From the NCBI GenBank assembly GCA_014302835.1, contig CP060294.1, positions 3,807,067-3,871,066 on the forward strand: a stretch of 64,000 bases of DNA. The letters run 5' to 3'. A program made the translations under genes and the position numbers. Below are positions 53,601 to 62,559 of this stretch, one piece after another. The DNA is from Pedobacter sp. PAMC26386 (GTDB lineage: Bacteria; Bacteroidota; Bacteroidia; Sphingobacteriales; Sphingobacteriaceae). The notes beneath the pieces were generated by a model that saw only the letters and a program-made list of their open reading frames with translations, did no database searches and had not been told where the DNA came from. The first letter of the stretch is position 1, and each line of letters starts with the position of its first letter.

Positions 53601-54189
53601 TTTTAAATATGCTGACACAAATGGTGATGGCCGCATTACTGCTGATGACCGTACATTTCTTGGCAATGCAAATCCGGATTATAGTTATGGCTTAAATTTA
53701 GGTATAACTTATAAAAACTGGGACTTCAGTGCTTTCTTCTATGGTGTTCAGGGAAACTCTATCTGGAATCAGGTAAGATGGTGGACGGATTTCAATCCAT
53801 CATTCGGAGGTGCAAAAAGCAAAACAGCTTTATATGACTCCTGGACTCCTCAGAATCACAACGCCAAAGCACCAATCCAGGAAACAGCAAATTCATTTAG
53901 TACCAACGCTGTTCCAAATTCATACTTTGTTGAAAATGGTTCTTACCTGAGATTGAAAAATACACAGATTGGTTATTCGTTTAATTCGGCAAGACTCCAG
54001 AAAATAGGAATTAATAAATTAAGAGTCTATTTGTCTGGTGCTAACTTATTTACAATTACCAAATATTCTGGTGTTGACCCTGAAATTGGAACTTCAAGTG
54101 AGACAGGACAACAAACAGCTTATGGTGTAGATGATGGCTCTTACCCAAGTCAGCGTACTTTCTTGTTAGGCTTAAACTTATCCTTTTAA
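50632..54189 (+). CDS. SusC/RagA-type TonB-linked outer membrane protein with STN domain
   Basis: 1185 aa. Signal region (1-37, ending SFAKNVTGQ), an STN signalling domain (about 40-115, with INQGQIKQILAEIQLLTKVN), a carboxypeptidase-regulatory-like domain (about 125-210), the SusC hallmark GEVVVVGYGTQRKKDLTSAV (about 212-231), a plug and a barrel ending LLGLNLSF. With the following SusD it forms a TonB-driven importer. The STN domain fits the upstream ECF sigma/FecR genes. The glycan or other ligand cannot be read from sequence. Confidence 0.95.
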   Translation: MKKKRFVALIKTAMRISMTQIFLGFLFTCTSFAKNVTGQEILNKEISIQINQGQIKQILAEIQLLTKVNFVYSSTMIKAQRKITVSAVNKRLGQILDETLNPLNIYYKVEDNQIMLYEKDVSGFPASLYVNQVTVKGKVTSDKGEPLPGVSVNVKGTRIGTTTDANGSYTINAQGADVVLVFSYIGFTAKELPLNGRTTLNVQLVEELTSLGEVVVVGYGTQRKKDLTSAVSVVNVGSMIKQPTSSVNNLLQGQASGVTVLGSGQPGEEPQVRIRGVNTFGNNNPLYVVDGVPTQSIADLNPNDIETMQVLKDAGSASIYGSRAANGVIVITTKKGKGKVTVSYDAYYGTQRPKGGNVWNILNPQEMADLKHQAMTNSGATGFVDSLYGSGPTYVLPDYILPAGAMEGDPRTNPSLYKLKPFYTSADEYNSFYRISKANKQGTDWYHEIFKPASITSQNIAITGGSDQGNYLFSANYFNQQGTLLNTYLKRYTIRSNSQYNISKRIRVGENLAYSISQNPKIDGLSGDNAIGHAFREQPIIPVRDIMGNFAGAYGGNLGDAYNPVAMLERIKDNKSQQNRLFGNVFAEVDLTDFLTLRTQFGGENYSGATRAFIYPMYENAENSTINSYTESALDGYNYSWTNTISLNKTFEKHRIKAVVGTEFFKENTHVSTGTNQEYFSFDPDYTNLSNGSGPMKTTSERTASTLFSLIGRVDYSYNDKYLLGATLRRDGSSKFLEHVYGWFPAVSAGWRISQEGFLKNVKWITDLKIRGGYGIMGNQLNVSGGNSFTTFGSNLGTSYYAIGGGNNIVSGFYQNQTGNPGAKWEKNINSNFGFDATLFGGHIEISADYYRKNIKDLLYNPEMIATSGASKVPFVNIAQMKNNGFDISLSGNTQVSSTVKLTATATITTYHNEIQKISGGSDYYDVDARRFDGSNIIRNAVGHPISQFFGYKTEGFWNSQQEVDAANKKAQAATGNPNDVYQTDIGVGRFKYADTNGDGRITADDRTFLGNANPDYSYGLNLGITYKNWDFSAFFYGVQGNSIWNQVRWWTDFNPSFGGAKSKTALYDSWTPQNHNAKAPIQETANSFSTNAVPNSYFVENGSYLRLKNTQIGYSFNSARLQKIGINKLRVYLSGANLFTITKYSGVDPEIGTSSETGQQTAYGVDDGSYPSQRTFLLGLNLSF

Positions 54190-54216
54190 TCACCCTTTGG
54201 GTTAAAAAATATAAAG

Positions 54217-56004
54217 ATGAAGAAATCTAAATTTATTTTATTAGCTGTACTGGTCTTTACAGGACAATTATTTTATTCATGCAAAAAGGCATTACAACAG
54301 CCCCCTTTGGGCTCTGTATCTGAAGAGCTAGTAGCCAATAAAAACGGGGTAAACTCCTTGCTGATTGGCTCTTACGCAGCACTATATGGAATGCAGGGGT
54401 CTAACCAGAGCTTAGGCGGCGGTGAAGCCTGGCAAGGTTCTCCAAGTAACTGGGTCTTCGGCTCTATTGCTGGCGGAGATGCCTCAAAAGGCAGCGATGG
54501 TTCTGATCAGCCAGCCATTGATCCGATTGCAAACTTTTATTCTGATGCAAGCAATGCTTATTATAATGGAAAGTGGAAAGCACTCTACGAGGGTGTTTCA
54601 CGCACCAATAATGTATTAAAATTTTTAGCGAGAGCAACCGATATCACTCCTGAAGAAGGAAAAGTAATAGCTGGACAGGCCCGGTTTTTAAGAGCGCACT
54701 TCTATTTTGAAATTAAAAAACTATGGAACAATGCGCCATGGATCGATGAAACAACGACCAATTTTAATCAGCCTGTGAGCACTGATTTATGGACTAAAAT
54801 TACGGCTGATTTCAAATTTGCTTATGAGAATCTTCCTGTAACACAGGGTGAAATAGGCAGGGTGAATAAATGGGCTGCCGGAGCTTACCTGGCCAAGTCT
54901 TATTTATATCAAAAAAAATATGCAGAAGCTAAAGCAATATTTGATGTGGTCATCTCTTCAGGGGTAACCAGCAGCGGTAAAAAATATGATCTGAATCCCT
55001 CGTTTGAGGATAATTTCATGCCCAGTAAGGAAAACAATCCTGAAGAAGTATTTACCATACAGATGGCAGCTAACGCAAATCCTTCAGGGCCAACAAGTGG
55101 TAATAACGGGGATATGCTGAATTTCCCTTATGGCGGAAGTCCTTTTGGCTGCTGCGGATTCTTTCAGCCTTCAATTGATTTAGTGAACAGGTTCAGGACA
55201 AACGAAGCGACAGGCTTACCTTATCTTTCTAACTACAATGACTATGCAGTTAAAAATGATATGGGCGTTGGGGGGGGCACAGAATTCATTCCTGATCAGG
55301 GAACAGTAGATCCAAGAATAGACTGGACAGCAGGCAGACGTGGGGTACCTTATCTGGACTGGGGTAATTATCCGGGGGCATCATGGATCAGAGATCAGAG
55401 TTATGGGGGACCTTATGGGCCAAAGAAAAATATATACTGGCAAAAAACTGCAGCTACTGACGCAGATAAAACGACCTGGGCACCAGGATCAGCAATCAAT
55501 TACCTGGTTATCCGGTTTGCAGATGTCTTATTACAAGCTGCAGAATGTGAAGCTCAGGTGGGAAGTCTAGCCATAGCACAACAATATGTTAACCGCGTAA
55601 GAGCAAGAGCCGCAAATAAAGATGGCTGGGTGTATAAGTATAAAGATGATACTAAGCCGCTGGAAGGATTTTCTGATATTCCTGCTGCAAACTATAAAGT
55701 TAGTGAATATCCTGCTGGCAATTTTGCTAGCCAGGGTCAGGTTTATGCGCTCAGTGCAATCTATTATGAACGCAAAATAGAACTGGCTATGGAAGGACAT
55801 CGTTTCTTTGACCTGGTACGCTGGGGGCTTGCAGAGAAAGAACTGAATGCTTATTTTAATTTCCAGGGAAAATTGACTTCGGATGTAAGAAGAGGTAGAT
55901 TCACCACAGGAAGAAATGAGTACTATCCTATTCCTCAGCGTCAGATTGACCTGAGTCTTTCAGGAAGCCAAAAAGTACTGACACAAAATCCTGGATACAA
56001 CTAG
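54217..56004 (+). CDS. SusD/RagB-type surface lipoprotein
   Basis: 595 aa. Lipobox GQLFYSC (Cys about 22), TPR-like helical SusD core (GQARFLRAHFYFEIKKLWNN, about 150-169) and the C-terminal SusD domain (YYERKIELAMEGHRFFDLVRWG, about 515-536). It caps the SusC barrel and captures the ligand at the cell surface. 27 nt after susC. No glycoside hydrolase follows, so the ligand class is open. Confidence 0.95.
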   Translation: MKKSKFILLAVLVFTGQLFYSCKKALQQPPLGSVSEELVANKNGVNSLLIGSYAALYGMQGSNQSLGGGEAWQGSPSNWVFGSIAGGDASKGSDGSDQPAIDPIANFYSDASNAYYNGKWKALYEGVSRTNNVLKFLARATDITPEEGKVIAGQARFLRAHFYFEIKKLWNNAPWIDETTTNFNQPVSTDLWTKITADFKFAYENLPVTQGEIGRVNKWAAGAYLAKSYLYQKKYAEAKAIFDVVISSGVTSSGKKYDLNPSFEDNFMPSKENNPEEVFTIQMAANANPSGPTSGNNGDMLNFPYGGSPFGCCGFFQPSIDLVNRFRTNEATGLPYLSNYNDYAVKNDMGVGGGTEFIPDQGTVDPRIDWTAGRRGVPYLDWGNYPGASWIRDQSYGGPYGPKKNIYWQKTAATDADKTTWAPGSAINYLVIRFADVLLQAAECEAQVGSLAIAQQYVNRVRARAANKDGWVYKYKDDTKPLEGFSDIPAANYKVSEYPAGNFASQGQVYALSAIYYERKIELAMEGHRFFDLVRWGLAEKELNAYFNFQGKLTSDVRRGRFTTGRNEYYPIPQRQIDLSLSGSQKVLTQNPGYN

Positions 56005-56011
56005 CCAAAAT

Positions 56012-56086
56012 TTAGTGCCTGTTTTATTTTAAACAGACACTAAGCAGGAAGCTCCTTTTATTGATATCTTTAAGAGAAGCTTCCTG
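56012..56086 (+). terminator. Two hairpins between susD and the acyltransferase gene
   Basis: Stem 1 pairs ttagtgcctgttt (56012-56024) with aaacagacactaa (56031-56043), one mismatch. Stem 2 pairs caggaagct (56045-56053) with agcttcctg (56078-56086). Neither has a strong U-tract, so they may attenuate or stabilise the susCD message rather than end it. Confidence 0.5.
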
Positions 56087-56114
56087 TTCACAAGGAATTA
56101 AATCAATTAAGCTT

Positions 56115-57254
56115 ATGAAACCACTAAATGAGCGTTTTCTTTCTCTGGATGTATTTCGTGGCATGACACTATGTTTCATGATCATTGTAAACACTCCTGG
56201 AAAAGGCGCAATCCCCTTTGGAATGCTTACACATGCCAGTTGGCATGGCTTTACACCAACAGACCTGGTTTTCCCTTCTTTTCTTTTTGCAGTAGGAAAT
56301 GCTATGAGTTTTTCTATGAAAAAATTTAGTCAGATGGACAATTCTCAAGTCCTGCTGAAAATATTTAAACGTACCTTTTTAATTTTCCTGCTGGGCTTCC
56401 TAATGTACTGGTTCCCATTCTTCAAATATGATAAACAAGGGCACGTCATTTTTACCATGATACAGAACACACGTATTTTGGGTGTTTTACAAAGAATAGC
56501 GCTGTGTTTTGGAATTGCATCACTAATGATTCATTACTTATCAGGAAAAACAGTTGTATGGATAAGTGTGTGTGTGTTGCTAATTTACTGGGTTAGTTTA
56601 TTAGTTTTCGGAGATTTCGGTGCAGAATTCACCATGACAGGAAATGCAGGTTATTACCTGGACAAATTGGTACTTGGAGAATCTCACATGTATCATGGTG
56701 ATGTTTTTCTTGGCAAACGTATCGCTTTCGATCCGGAAGGAATTTTGAGTACAATTCCTGCAATAGTCAATGTGGTTATCGGTTATTTTACTGGTAAATT
56801 CATCCAGGAAAAAGGAAAAGGCTATGAAAGTATTGCTAAGCTTTTCCTTTTGGGAAGTTTAATGGTCTTAATTGCTATCTGCTGGAATTCAGTGTTTCCG
56901 ATTAACAAGAAATTATGGACAAGCTCCTTTGTATTGGTTACCTGTGGACTTGACCTGATGATAATTGGGGTCCTGTTATATATTATAGAGGTCAGAAAAT
57001 CAGTGAAATGGACAAATTTCTTCGTGGTTTTCGGAAAAAACCCTTTGTTCATTTATATAATTTCAGAGATAATACTCACGATAATCGATGCACTTTTCCC
57101 ACACTTACATTTTAATAAGTGGATAAATGACAACTTCTTTCAGATTATTGCACCTGGTCCAATTGGCTCATTATTATTCGCAATCGTCTTTATGCTAATA
57201 TGTTGGTCGGTGGGATATATACTGGATAAACGTAAAATCTACATCAGAGTCTAA
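56115..57254 (+). CDS. Heparan-alpha-glucosaminide N-acetyltransferase-like membrane protein
   Basis: 379 aa from ATG 56115 (MKPLNERFLSLDVFRGMTLC). The longer frame starts at a TTG and is not favoured. About ten membrane helices. The N-terminal LDVFRGMTLCFMIIVN, with THASWHGFTPTDLVFPSFLF, is diagnostic for the HGSNAT/DUF5009/NagX family, which moves acetyl groups from acetyl-CoA across a membrane onto amino sugars. The position after susCD suggests periplasmic acetylation of an imported amino sugar. This is inference from context. Confidence 0.88.
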   Translation: MKPLNERFLSLDVFRGMTLCFMIIVNTPGKGAIPFGMLTHASWHGFTPTDLVFPSFLFAVGNAMSFSMKKFSQMDNSQVLLKIFKRTFLIFLLGFLMYWFPFFKYDKQGHVIFTMIQNTRILGVLQRIALCFGIASLMIHYLSGKTVVWISVCVLLIYWVSLLVFGDFGAEFTMTGNAGYYLDKLVLGESHMYHGDVFLGKRIAFDPEGILSTIPAIVNVVIGYFTGKFIQEKGKGYESIAKLFLLGSLMVLIAICWNSVFPINKKLWTSSFVLVTCGLDLMIIGVLLYIIEVRKSVKWTNFFVVFGKNPLFIYIISEIILTIIDALFPHLHFNKWINDNFFQIIAPGPIGSLLFAIVFMLICWSVGYILDKRKIYIRV

Positions 57255-57255
57255 T

Positions 57256-57306
57256 TATTGACTAACAAGTTATCCACATTTTATGTGGATAACTTGTTAG
57301 TCAATA
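57256..57306. terminator. Very long bidirectional terminator hairpin
   Basis: A perfect 24-bp inverted repeat (arms 57256-57279 and 57283-57306) with a 3-nt TTT loop lies between the stop codons of two convergent genes (57254 and 57328). Confidence 0.8.
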
Positions 57307-57327
57307 TAAGCCTGCCATCTGGCTATC

Positions 57328-58398
57328 TTAAAGCCACGCTTTTCTCAGGAAACGAAGCCAGTTCCCTTGCATCAGATTTCTAATATCTTCAGCAGTATAC
57401 CCTCTTTTCTCTAAATGTCCCGGTATTTTCTGCAAATCTGCTATGTTTTCCACATCATAAGGACATTGTTCTTTTCCAAATGCTCCGTCCAGATCTGATC
57501 CGATCCCCACATGTAAGGTATTACCAGCAATCTGACAAATATGATCCAAATGATTCACCATCACTTCAAGATTACAATGCATGCTTTTTGGCGTAGACTG
57601 TCCCCTTACCCAATTTGGAACCATCATCCAGGCATCCAATGCCAGACCGATTACTGCGCCCCGGCCCACCAGCGCCTTGATCTGTCCATCACTGTACTGA
57701 CGGTTATGATTCACCAAAGCTCTGCAATTATTGTGCGAAGCCCAGATATGTCCGTTAAAATGATCCAGTGCTTCCCAAAAGCTGTCATCGCACAAATGTG
57801 TTGCATCTAAAATTATATTCAGTCGCTCCATCTCTTTCAGTAACTCATGCCCCTTTCCTCCCATAAAACCAGTTGCATCAGTGCCTTGTGCGTATCGGCC
57901 GGGGCCATAATGTGCAGGCCCAACCGCACGGAGTCCGTAAGCGTAAGCACGCTCCAGATGCTGAACAGTTACAATCGAGTCTGCACCTTCAAGACTCAGG
58001 ATATAGCCAATGGGTTTCTTTTCATCAGCCAATGCGCTTTCCCATAAAAGAATGTGGTTTTCCAGACTCTCCAGATTGTTGATCTGTATCATCTCCCCTG
58101 CTTCTTCCATTGCTTTATACCACGCCAGCTGGCCTTGAGTTTGTGCCCATGCTTGTTCTGGAGAATGCCAGCCGGGTAAATTGTTCCCGGGAGCTACATA
58201 CCGTGCAATCTGGGTCGCGACAACTAAACCGATCTTACCTTTTCTCAGCTCTGGCAAGGAAACTATGGCTTTAGCCCGGTCAGGTTTATCTGTTAATCCT
58301 TGTTCTCTATCGTTAATAGCTGAAACTGGTAAACGCAAATCGCGGTTCCATTCCAGCGCATTCATACTTAAATCGAGGTGTGCATCTATAGTAAACAT
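57328..58398 (-). CDS. Membrane dipeptidase-type M19 metallopeptidase
   Basis: 356 aa. Renal-dipeptidase family with a di-zinc site: IDAHLDL at the N-terminus (residues 4-10), Glu in YILSLEGADS, His in DATHLCDDSFWEAL and IWASHNNCRAL, and Asp in VGIGSDLDGAFG. M19 enzymes commonly cleave L-D or D-amino-acid-containing dipeptides. No signal peptide is visible, so it is probably cytoplasmic. Last gene of the GntP-RidA-DTA-dipeptidase operon, 11 nt after the previous gene. Confidence 0.92.
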   Translation of the reverse strand: MFTIDAHLDLSMNALEWNRDLRLPVSAINDREQGLTDKPDRAKAIVSLPELRKGKIGLVVATQIARYVAPGNNLPGWHSPEQAWAQTQGQLAWYKAMEEAGEMIQINNLESLENHILLWESALADEKKPIGYILSLEGADSIVTVQHLERAYAYGLRAVGPAHYGPGRYAQGTDATGFMGGKGHELLKEMERLNIILDATHLCDDSFWEALDHFNGHIWASHNNCRALVNHNRQYSDGQIKALVGRGAVIGLALDAWMMVPNWVRGQSTPKSMHCNLEVMVNHLDHICQIAGNTLHVGIGSDLDGAFGKEQCPYDVENIADLQKIPGHLEKRGYTAEDIRNLMQGNWLRFLRKAWL

Positions 58399-58409
58399 CA
58401 GCTTAAAAA

Positions 58410-59522
58410 TTAAATATTAATCTTCCTCTCTCTGGAAATGATCTTCCATTCCTCTGTTAGTTTGTGGTGGGTAACAATATTTGCAACCCCGTAAAGTGCA
58501 ACTGTAGGACAGATATGTATGGGTAAACCATACAGAATGTCTCCAATCTGAAAACCATGATCAAGCCCCAGTTCCAAAACCAGGTGCTCCTCACTCTGAC
58601 TGACTGCCTGGGCAGCAGGTGCATTTAAGAAATGAACTCGCCTTTTGAGTACATTCTCCGCAGCAACAGACTTATGCCCAAGATCTACAGTAATTTTAGT
58701 CTCATCTGTCAGGGAAATTATGCGGGTGATGACGAGGGCAGCAGTTAGAAAATCCTGTTCTGCAAAAGCATCCTGATATCCTTTATCCCAAAGGATAAAA
58801 GTCCCAGGGCTACATTCGATGGCGTTACGCCCAGCATAAATAGGAAAAGTAGGTGTTCCTCCTGCAACAATTACCGGTTCTGACATTCCTTTCCACACAA
58901 TCTGCTTAGTTAGCTTACTGATTGCATCCAGTATAACAGCTGCCCTTTTTTCTCTGAGCAAAAAATCTGCTTCATGGATATGGCCATCATAGGCATGTAA
59001 ACCAATCATTTCTATCCCTTGTTCAGATTCTGCGGCAGTATAAAGATCTATAGCTTTTTCCGGCAGGATACCCGTCCTGTTCATTCCTACATTAAGGTCA
59101 AGAAAAAGACGCACTTTTATTCCTGCTATTAATGCGGCCAGAGCGATCGCCCGGAGGGAAAATCCGTTATCGATCAGACAAGAAAATGAAGTTTTCGGAT
59201 AGGTCTCCATCAATTGGATAAATCGGTCAATTTTGGGCCCTACAGGTTGATAAGCTAACAATACGTCAGGCGCTTTACAAATACCAAGCATTTCCGCTTC
59301 GGCAATAGTTGCACACTTGAATTTAGTGATACCTACTTTTAATAACTGCAGAGTAATTTCAATGGTCTTATGTGTTTTAACATGTGGCCTTAGCCTATTT
59401 ATATCATCAATGCTCTGCTTTAGTTTCTCCGTATTTGCAGTCATCCTTTCCTGATAAAATACAAGCGCTGGAGAATCAAGCTGAGCCACGTTGTCAATCA
59501 AATACCAATCTGCTGTATCCAT
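58410..59522 (-). CDS. D-threonine aldolase / D-serine dehydratase-like PLP enzyme
   Basis: 370 aa from ATG 59522, 1 nt after the RidA stop codon (ATG 59531 also possible). N-terminal alanine-racemase-like PLP barrel with the PLP lysine in LRPHVKTHKTIEI (about residue 49), and a C-terminal metal-binding domain (LVLELGLDHGFQIGD). This family breaks D-threonine to glycine and acetaldehyde or dehydrates D-serine. The metal-ligand residues cannot be verified by eye. RidA upstream fits an enamine-forming dehydratase. Confidence 0.88.
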   Translation of the reverse strand: MDTADWYLIDNVAQLDSPALVFYQERMTANTEKLKQSIDDINRLRPHVKTHKTIEITLQLLKVGITKFKCATIAEAEMLGICKAPDVLLAYQPVGPKIDRFIQLMETYPKTSFSCLIDNGFSLRAIALAALIAGIKVRLFLDLNVGMNRTGILPEKAIDLYTAAESEQGIEMIGLHAYDGHIHEADFLLREKRAAVILDAISKLTKQIVWKGMSEPVIVAGGTPTFPIYAGRNAIECSPGTFILWDKGYQDAFAEQDFLTAALVITRIISLTDETKITVDLGHKSVAAENVLKRRVHFLNAPAAQAVSQSEEHLVLELGLDHGFQIGDILYGLPIHICPTVALYGVANIVTHHKLTEEWKIISRERKINI

Positions 59523-59523
59523 A

Positions 59524-59997
59524 TTACTCATGCAATTCAAACATCGCCTCAATTTCTACAGGAATATTATCAGGTAATGAACCAAAACCTACCGCACTAC
59601 GTGTACCAACCCCATTTTCATCTCCCCAAACCTGTGCAAATAGTTCACTGCAGCCATTAATAATGAATGGATGTTTTTCAAAATCCGGAGAACAGTTGAC
59701 CATGCCCAAAACCTTGATCACTCGTTTTACACGATTTAAAGTACCCAGGTTAGTTTTGATCGTAGATAACATGGTTAAACCTACTTGTCTTGCTGCCAAT
59801 TTTCCTTGTTCCTGATCAAGATCAGTACCGATACGGCCAATAATCAGACTTTTATCGTCATTAACAGGTCCGTGCCCGGATAAATAAAGATATTTACCAT
59901 CAATCAAATATGGCTTATAAACCCCAAGAGGTTTAGGTGCTGGTGGTAAGGTTAATCCTAATTTCGTAAATTCCGCTTCTGCACTTAAATTTTCCAT
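59524..59997 (-). CDS. RidA-family enamine/imine deaminase
   Basis: 157 aa. Longer than E. coli RidA (about 128 aa) because of an N-terminal extension. Key residues are in place: Arg in GVGTRSAVG and Glu in PVEIEAMFEL. Rid proteins hydrolyse reactive enamines and imines released by PLP enzymes such as serine/threonine dehydratases. Placed 1-13 nt from its neighbours, directly before the PLP enzyme gene. Confidence 0.93.
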   Translation of the reverse strand: MENLSAEAEFTKLGLTLPPAPKPLGVYKPYLIDGKYLYLSGHGPVNDDKSLIIGRIGTDLDQEQGKLAARQVGLTMLSTIKTNLGTLNRVKRVIKVLGMVNCSPDFEKHPFIINGCSELFAQVWGDENGVGTRSAVGFGSLPDNIPVEIEAMFELHE

Positions 59998-60009
59998 TGT
60001 ATATTTTAT

Positions 60010-61323
60010 TTAGATAATTTGATTTAATAAAAGTACGCCGATCAGGCCGACAACTCCAACAATCGATTCCATTAACGCCCAAGACTTAAATGTATTTTTC
60101 AGACTGAGATTAAAATACTCTTTAAACATCCAGAATCCGGCATCATTTACGTGAGAAAACATTAAGCTCCCTGCTCCTACTGCTAGAACCATTAAATTGG
60201 GATCTGTATGGGTCGTGATCATCAGAGGTAAGATAATTCCCGCAGTTGTTAATCCTGCAACTGTGGCCGAACCAACACAAAACCTGATCACCGCAGTAAT
60301 CAGCCAGCCCAGAAATAAGGGCTGCATGTGCAATTCTTTTAGCATTGTTGCAATCTGATCACTGACCCCACTGTCCACTAAGATCTGTTTAAGGGCCCCG
60401 GACCCTCCAATAATCAGGAGAATAAGAGCTACATCTTTAATAGCTTCGCTATAGAGGTTCATGATATAGGTAATTTTCTTTCCTTGAAAAATACCGAGCG
60501 TAAGCGTCGCTGTCAACAGGGCTATCAGCATGACTACATTAGACTCTCCTATAAGCCCCATAATATGGGTAAGTCCGGGTATCCAGCCGGCCGAAAGAGA
60601 TAATACAGTAGCTAACACCAATAACAGAACAGGTAAAAGAGCGGTAAAGAAACTATTGAAAGTACCGGGCAGCTCATTCTCTGGTTTTTCAACAGGAACA
60701 AAACTTTGCAGGGGTGTAGAAGGAATATTTTTTAGCGTTCTGGCAAAAAGCGGCCCGCCAATCACAATTGCAGGGATGGCAACAATCAGACCATATAACA
60801 GGGTTAGCCCCATATTTGCTCTAAATTGTATAACCAGGGCTGAAGGTGAAGGATGAGGTGGAAGGAATCCGTGCGTGACAGATAATGCAGCCAGCATCGG
60901 CAAACCGATATAAATTGCGGGCAGTTTATATTTGTAGACGACGGAAAAAATGAGCGGAATCATTAACACAAATCCAATTCCATAAAACAGTGGAATACCT
61001 ATCAGAAATCCGGTAACGACAACACCCCATTGAATGTATTTCTCACCACAAATATTCATGATTACAGAGGCAATTCTTTGGGCAGCGCCACTATCGGCGA
61101 CTAGTTTTCCTAACATTGCACCCACAGTAATTATGATTAGTAAGGATCCAAGAACATCTCCCATTCCTTTTTCGATGGAACCGGCGATTTTATTGAGTGG
61201 AATACCAAGTGCTATACCGGCAATGATGGAGACAACTAAAAAAGAGAGGAAGGCATTGATCCGCAGTGCGGAAACCATTACAATCAGCAAAAGAATACAT
61301 AACAATACAATGATCAGGGTCAT
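60010..61323 (-). CDS. GntP-family proton symporter (gluconate/D-serine type)
   Basis: 437 aa with about twelve hydrophobic segments and the family motifs ADSGAAQRIA (about 76-85) and THGFLPPHPSPSALV (about 150-164). GntP transporters take up gluconate, other sugar acids or, in DsdX, D-serine. Because the following genes act on D-amino acids, a D-serine or D-amino-acid substrate fits better than gluconate. This is inference. First gene of the operon. Confidence 0.92.
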   Translation of the reverse strand: MTLIIVLLCILLLIVMVSALRINAFLSFLVVSIIAGIALGIPLNKIAGSIEKGMGDVLGSLLIIITVGAMLGKLVADSGAAQRIASVIMNICGEKYIQWGVVVTGFLIGIPLFYGIGFVLMIPLIFSVVYKYKLPAIYIGLPMLAALSVTHGFLPPHPSPSALVIQFRANMGLTLLYGLIVAIPAIVIGGPLFARTLKNIPSTPLQSFVPVEKPENELPGTFNSFFTALLPVLLLVLATVLSLSAGWIPGLTHIMGLIGESNVVMLIALLTATLTLGIFQGKKITYIMNLYSEAIKDVALILLIIGGSGALKQILVDSGVSDQIATMLKELHMQPLFLGWLITAVIRFCVGSATVAGLTTAGIILPLMITTHTDPNLMVLAVGAGSLMFSHVNDAGFWMFKEYFNLSLKNTFKSWALMESIVGVVGLIGVLLLNQII

Positions 61324-61515
61324 TTAGCTTTTTTTGCGATCAAAAATTTTATAAATAAAGCTGCCTGACACCCCCTCTTCTTCTAAACTAACAGCCCCAG
61401 CAGGTGCTTCCTCGTAAAACATGTAAACATCCGCTGATTAAGATGTTACAAATGGGAAGATACAAAGTTTTAGTTCAGGATAAGAGAAAATAAGAGAAAA
61501 TAATTGGTAAGTAAT

Positions 61516-62559
61516 TTAATCTTCTACTCCGTTTTCCAGTATAGTAAAGCTTTGTTTTTCACAGTTTATTTCTGCAGTTAATCCGTATGGTATAGTAAAT
61601 GCAGGTGCGGTGTGCCCAAAATCCATTTCTGTAATGATGGGTAATTCAGTTAACTGGAGTTCTTCTCGAATAATCTGTAATAAAATCTGGTTATATTCTG
61701 CTGCAAACTGATTATTATATGGCCTACCTACTATAATTCCATTGATTTGATGAAAAATACCTTGAGCAGCATAATTCCATAGTATCCATTTGAAATTTAT
61801 TGGACTCATCATTACTTCTGATGTCTCCAGAAAAAGGATTGCGCCTTCCCAATCTTCGGCATCAAACCAGAGTGACGTAGATTTAACAAATTCCAGTACC
61901 TCCAGACACCCTCCTATCAGCCTTCCGGTAACTATTTTCGTGCCTTGAAGAAAATTCCAGCCTATACCTGTTGTTAATTGTCTTTTGGTCTGCAGCAGAG
62001 AAATATCTGTCCATTCTAATCTTTCGCTTGTCCAGCCATTTAGGTTTGGCTGGATTTGTCCGATAGGTGCTGAAGAAAAAAGATTTCTTTGAATATCTGC
62101 GATCTGGTAAGGAAACATTCCTCCGTTTTCGGCAAAACCTGTTAGGGTCGAAATACCATAAAACGAAACCAGCCCTGCTTTATAACAGGAAAGATGGGTA
62201 ACAGTAGTATCAGAAAACCCTAAGAATATCTTAGGGTTCCCAGTGATAACTGAATGATCCATATAAGGAAGAATTCTTATACTGTCTTCTCCTCCAATAT
62301 TTGATATAATTGCTTTGATAGAACTATCGGCAAATGATTCCATTAAATCTTCAGCTCTTGCCTGTGGATTTTTATAGATCCAGTCTGCTGGTTTCAAAGC
62401 ATTTTTAGTTGCTGTTACGGTTAAACCAAAGAGATCTTCCAGCTGTCTTTTCCCCTGCTCATACCGATGTGGAACTTCTCCTGCACCTCCCCATGAAAGC
62501 GAAATTGTTGCGATTTTATCTCCTGGTTTTAATTTCTTTGGTTTAACCAGTTTTTTCAT
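61516..62559 (-). CDS. S66-family LD-carboxypeptidase/MccF-like peptidase
   Basis: 347 aa from ATG 62559, whose A is shared with the stop codon of the upstream gene (TGATG). A TTG at 62562 is not favoured. Catalytic Ser in FLGFSDTTV (about 116), Glu in ILFLETSEV and His in FGHTAPAFTIP. LD-carboxypeptidases cut the terminal D-Ala of muropeptides; MccF members cleave microcin C-like acyl-sulfamoyl adenylates. Which activity applies is undecided. It is translationally coupled to the oxidoreductase pair. Confidence 0.9.
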   Translation of the reverse strand: MKKLVKPKKLKPGDKIATISLSWGGAGEVPHRYEQGKRQLEDLFGLTVTATKNALKPADWIYKNPQARAEDLMESFADSSIKAIISNIGGEDSIRILPYMDHSVITGNPKIFLGFSDTTVTHLSCYKAGLVSFYGISTLTGFAENGGMFPYQIADIQRNLFSSAPIGQIQPNLNGWTSERLEWTDISLLQTKRQLTTGIGWNFLQGTKIVTGRLIGGCLEVLEFVKSTSLWFDAEDWEGAILFLETSEVMMSPINFKWILWNYAAQGIFHQINGIIVGRPYNNQFAAEYNQILLQIIREELQLTELPIITEMDFGHTAPAFTIPYGLTAEINCEKQSFTILENGVED

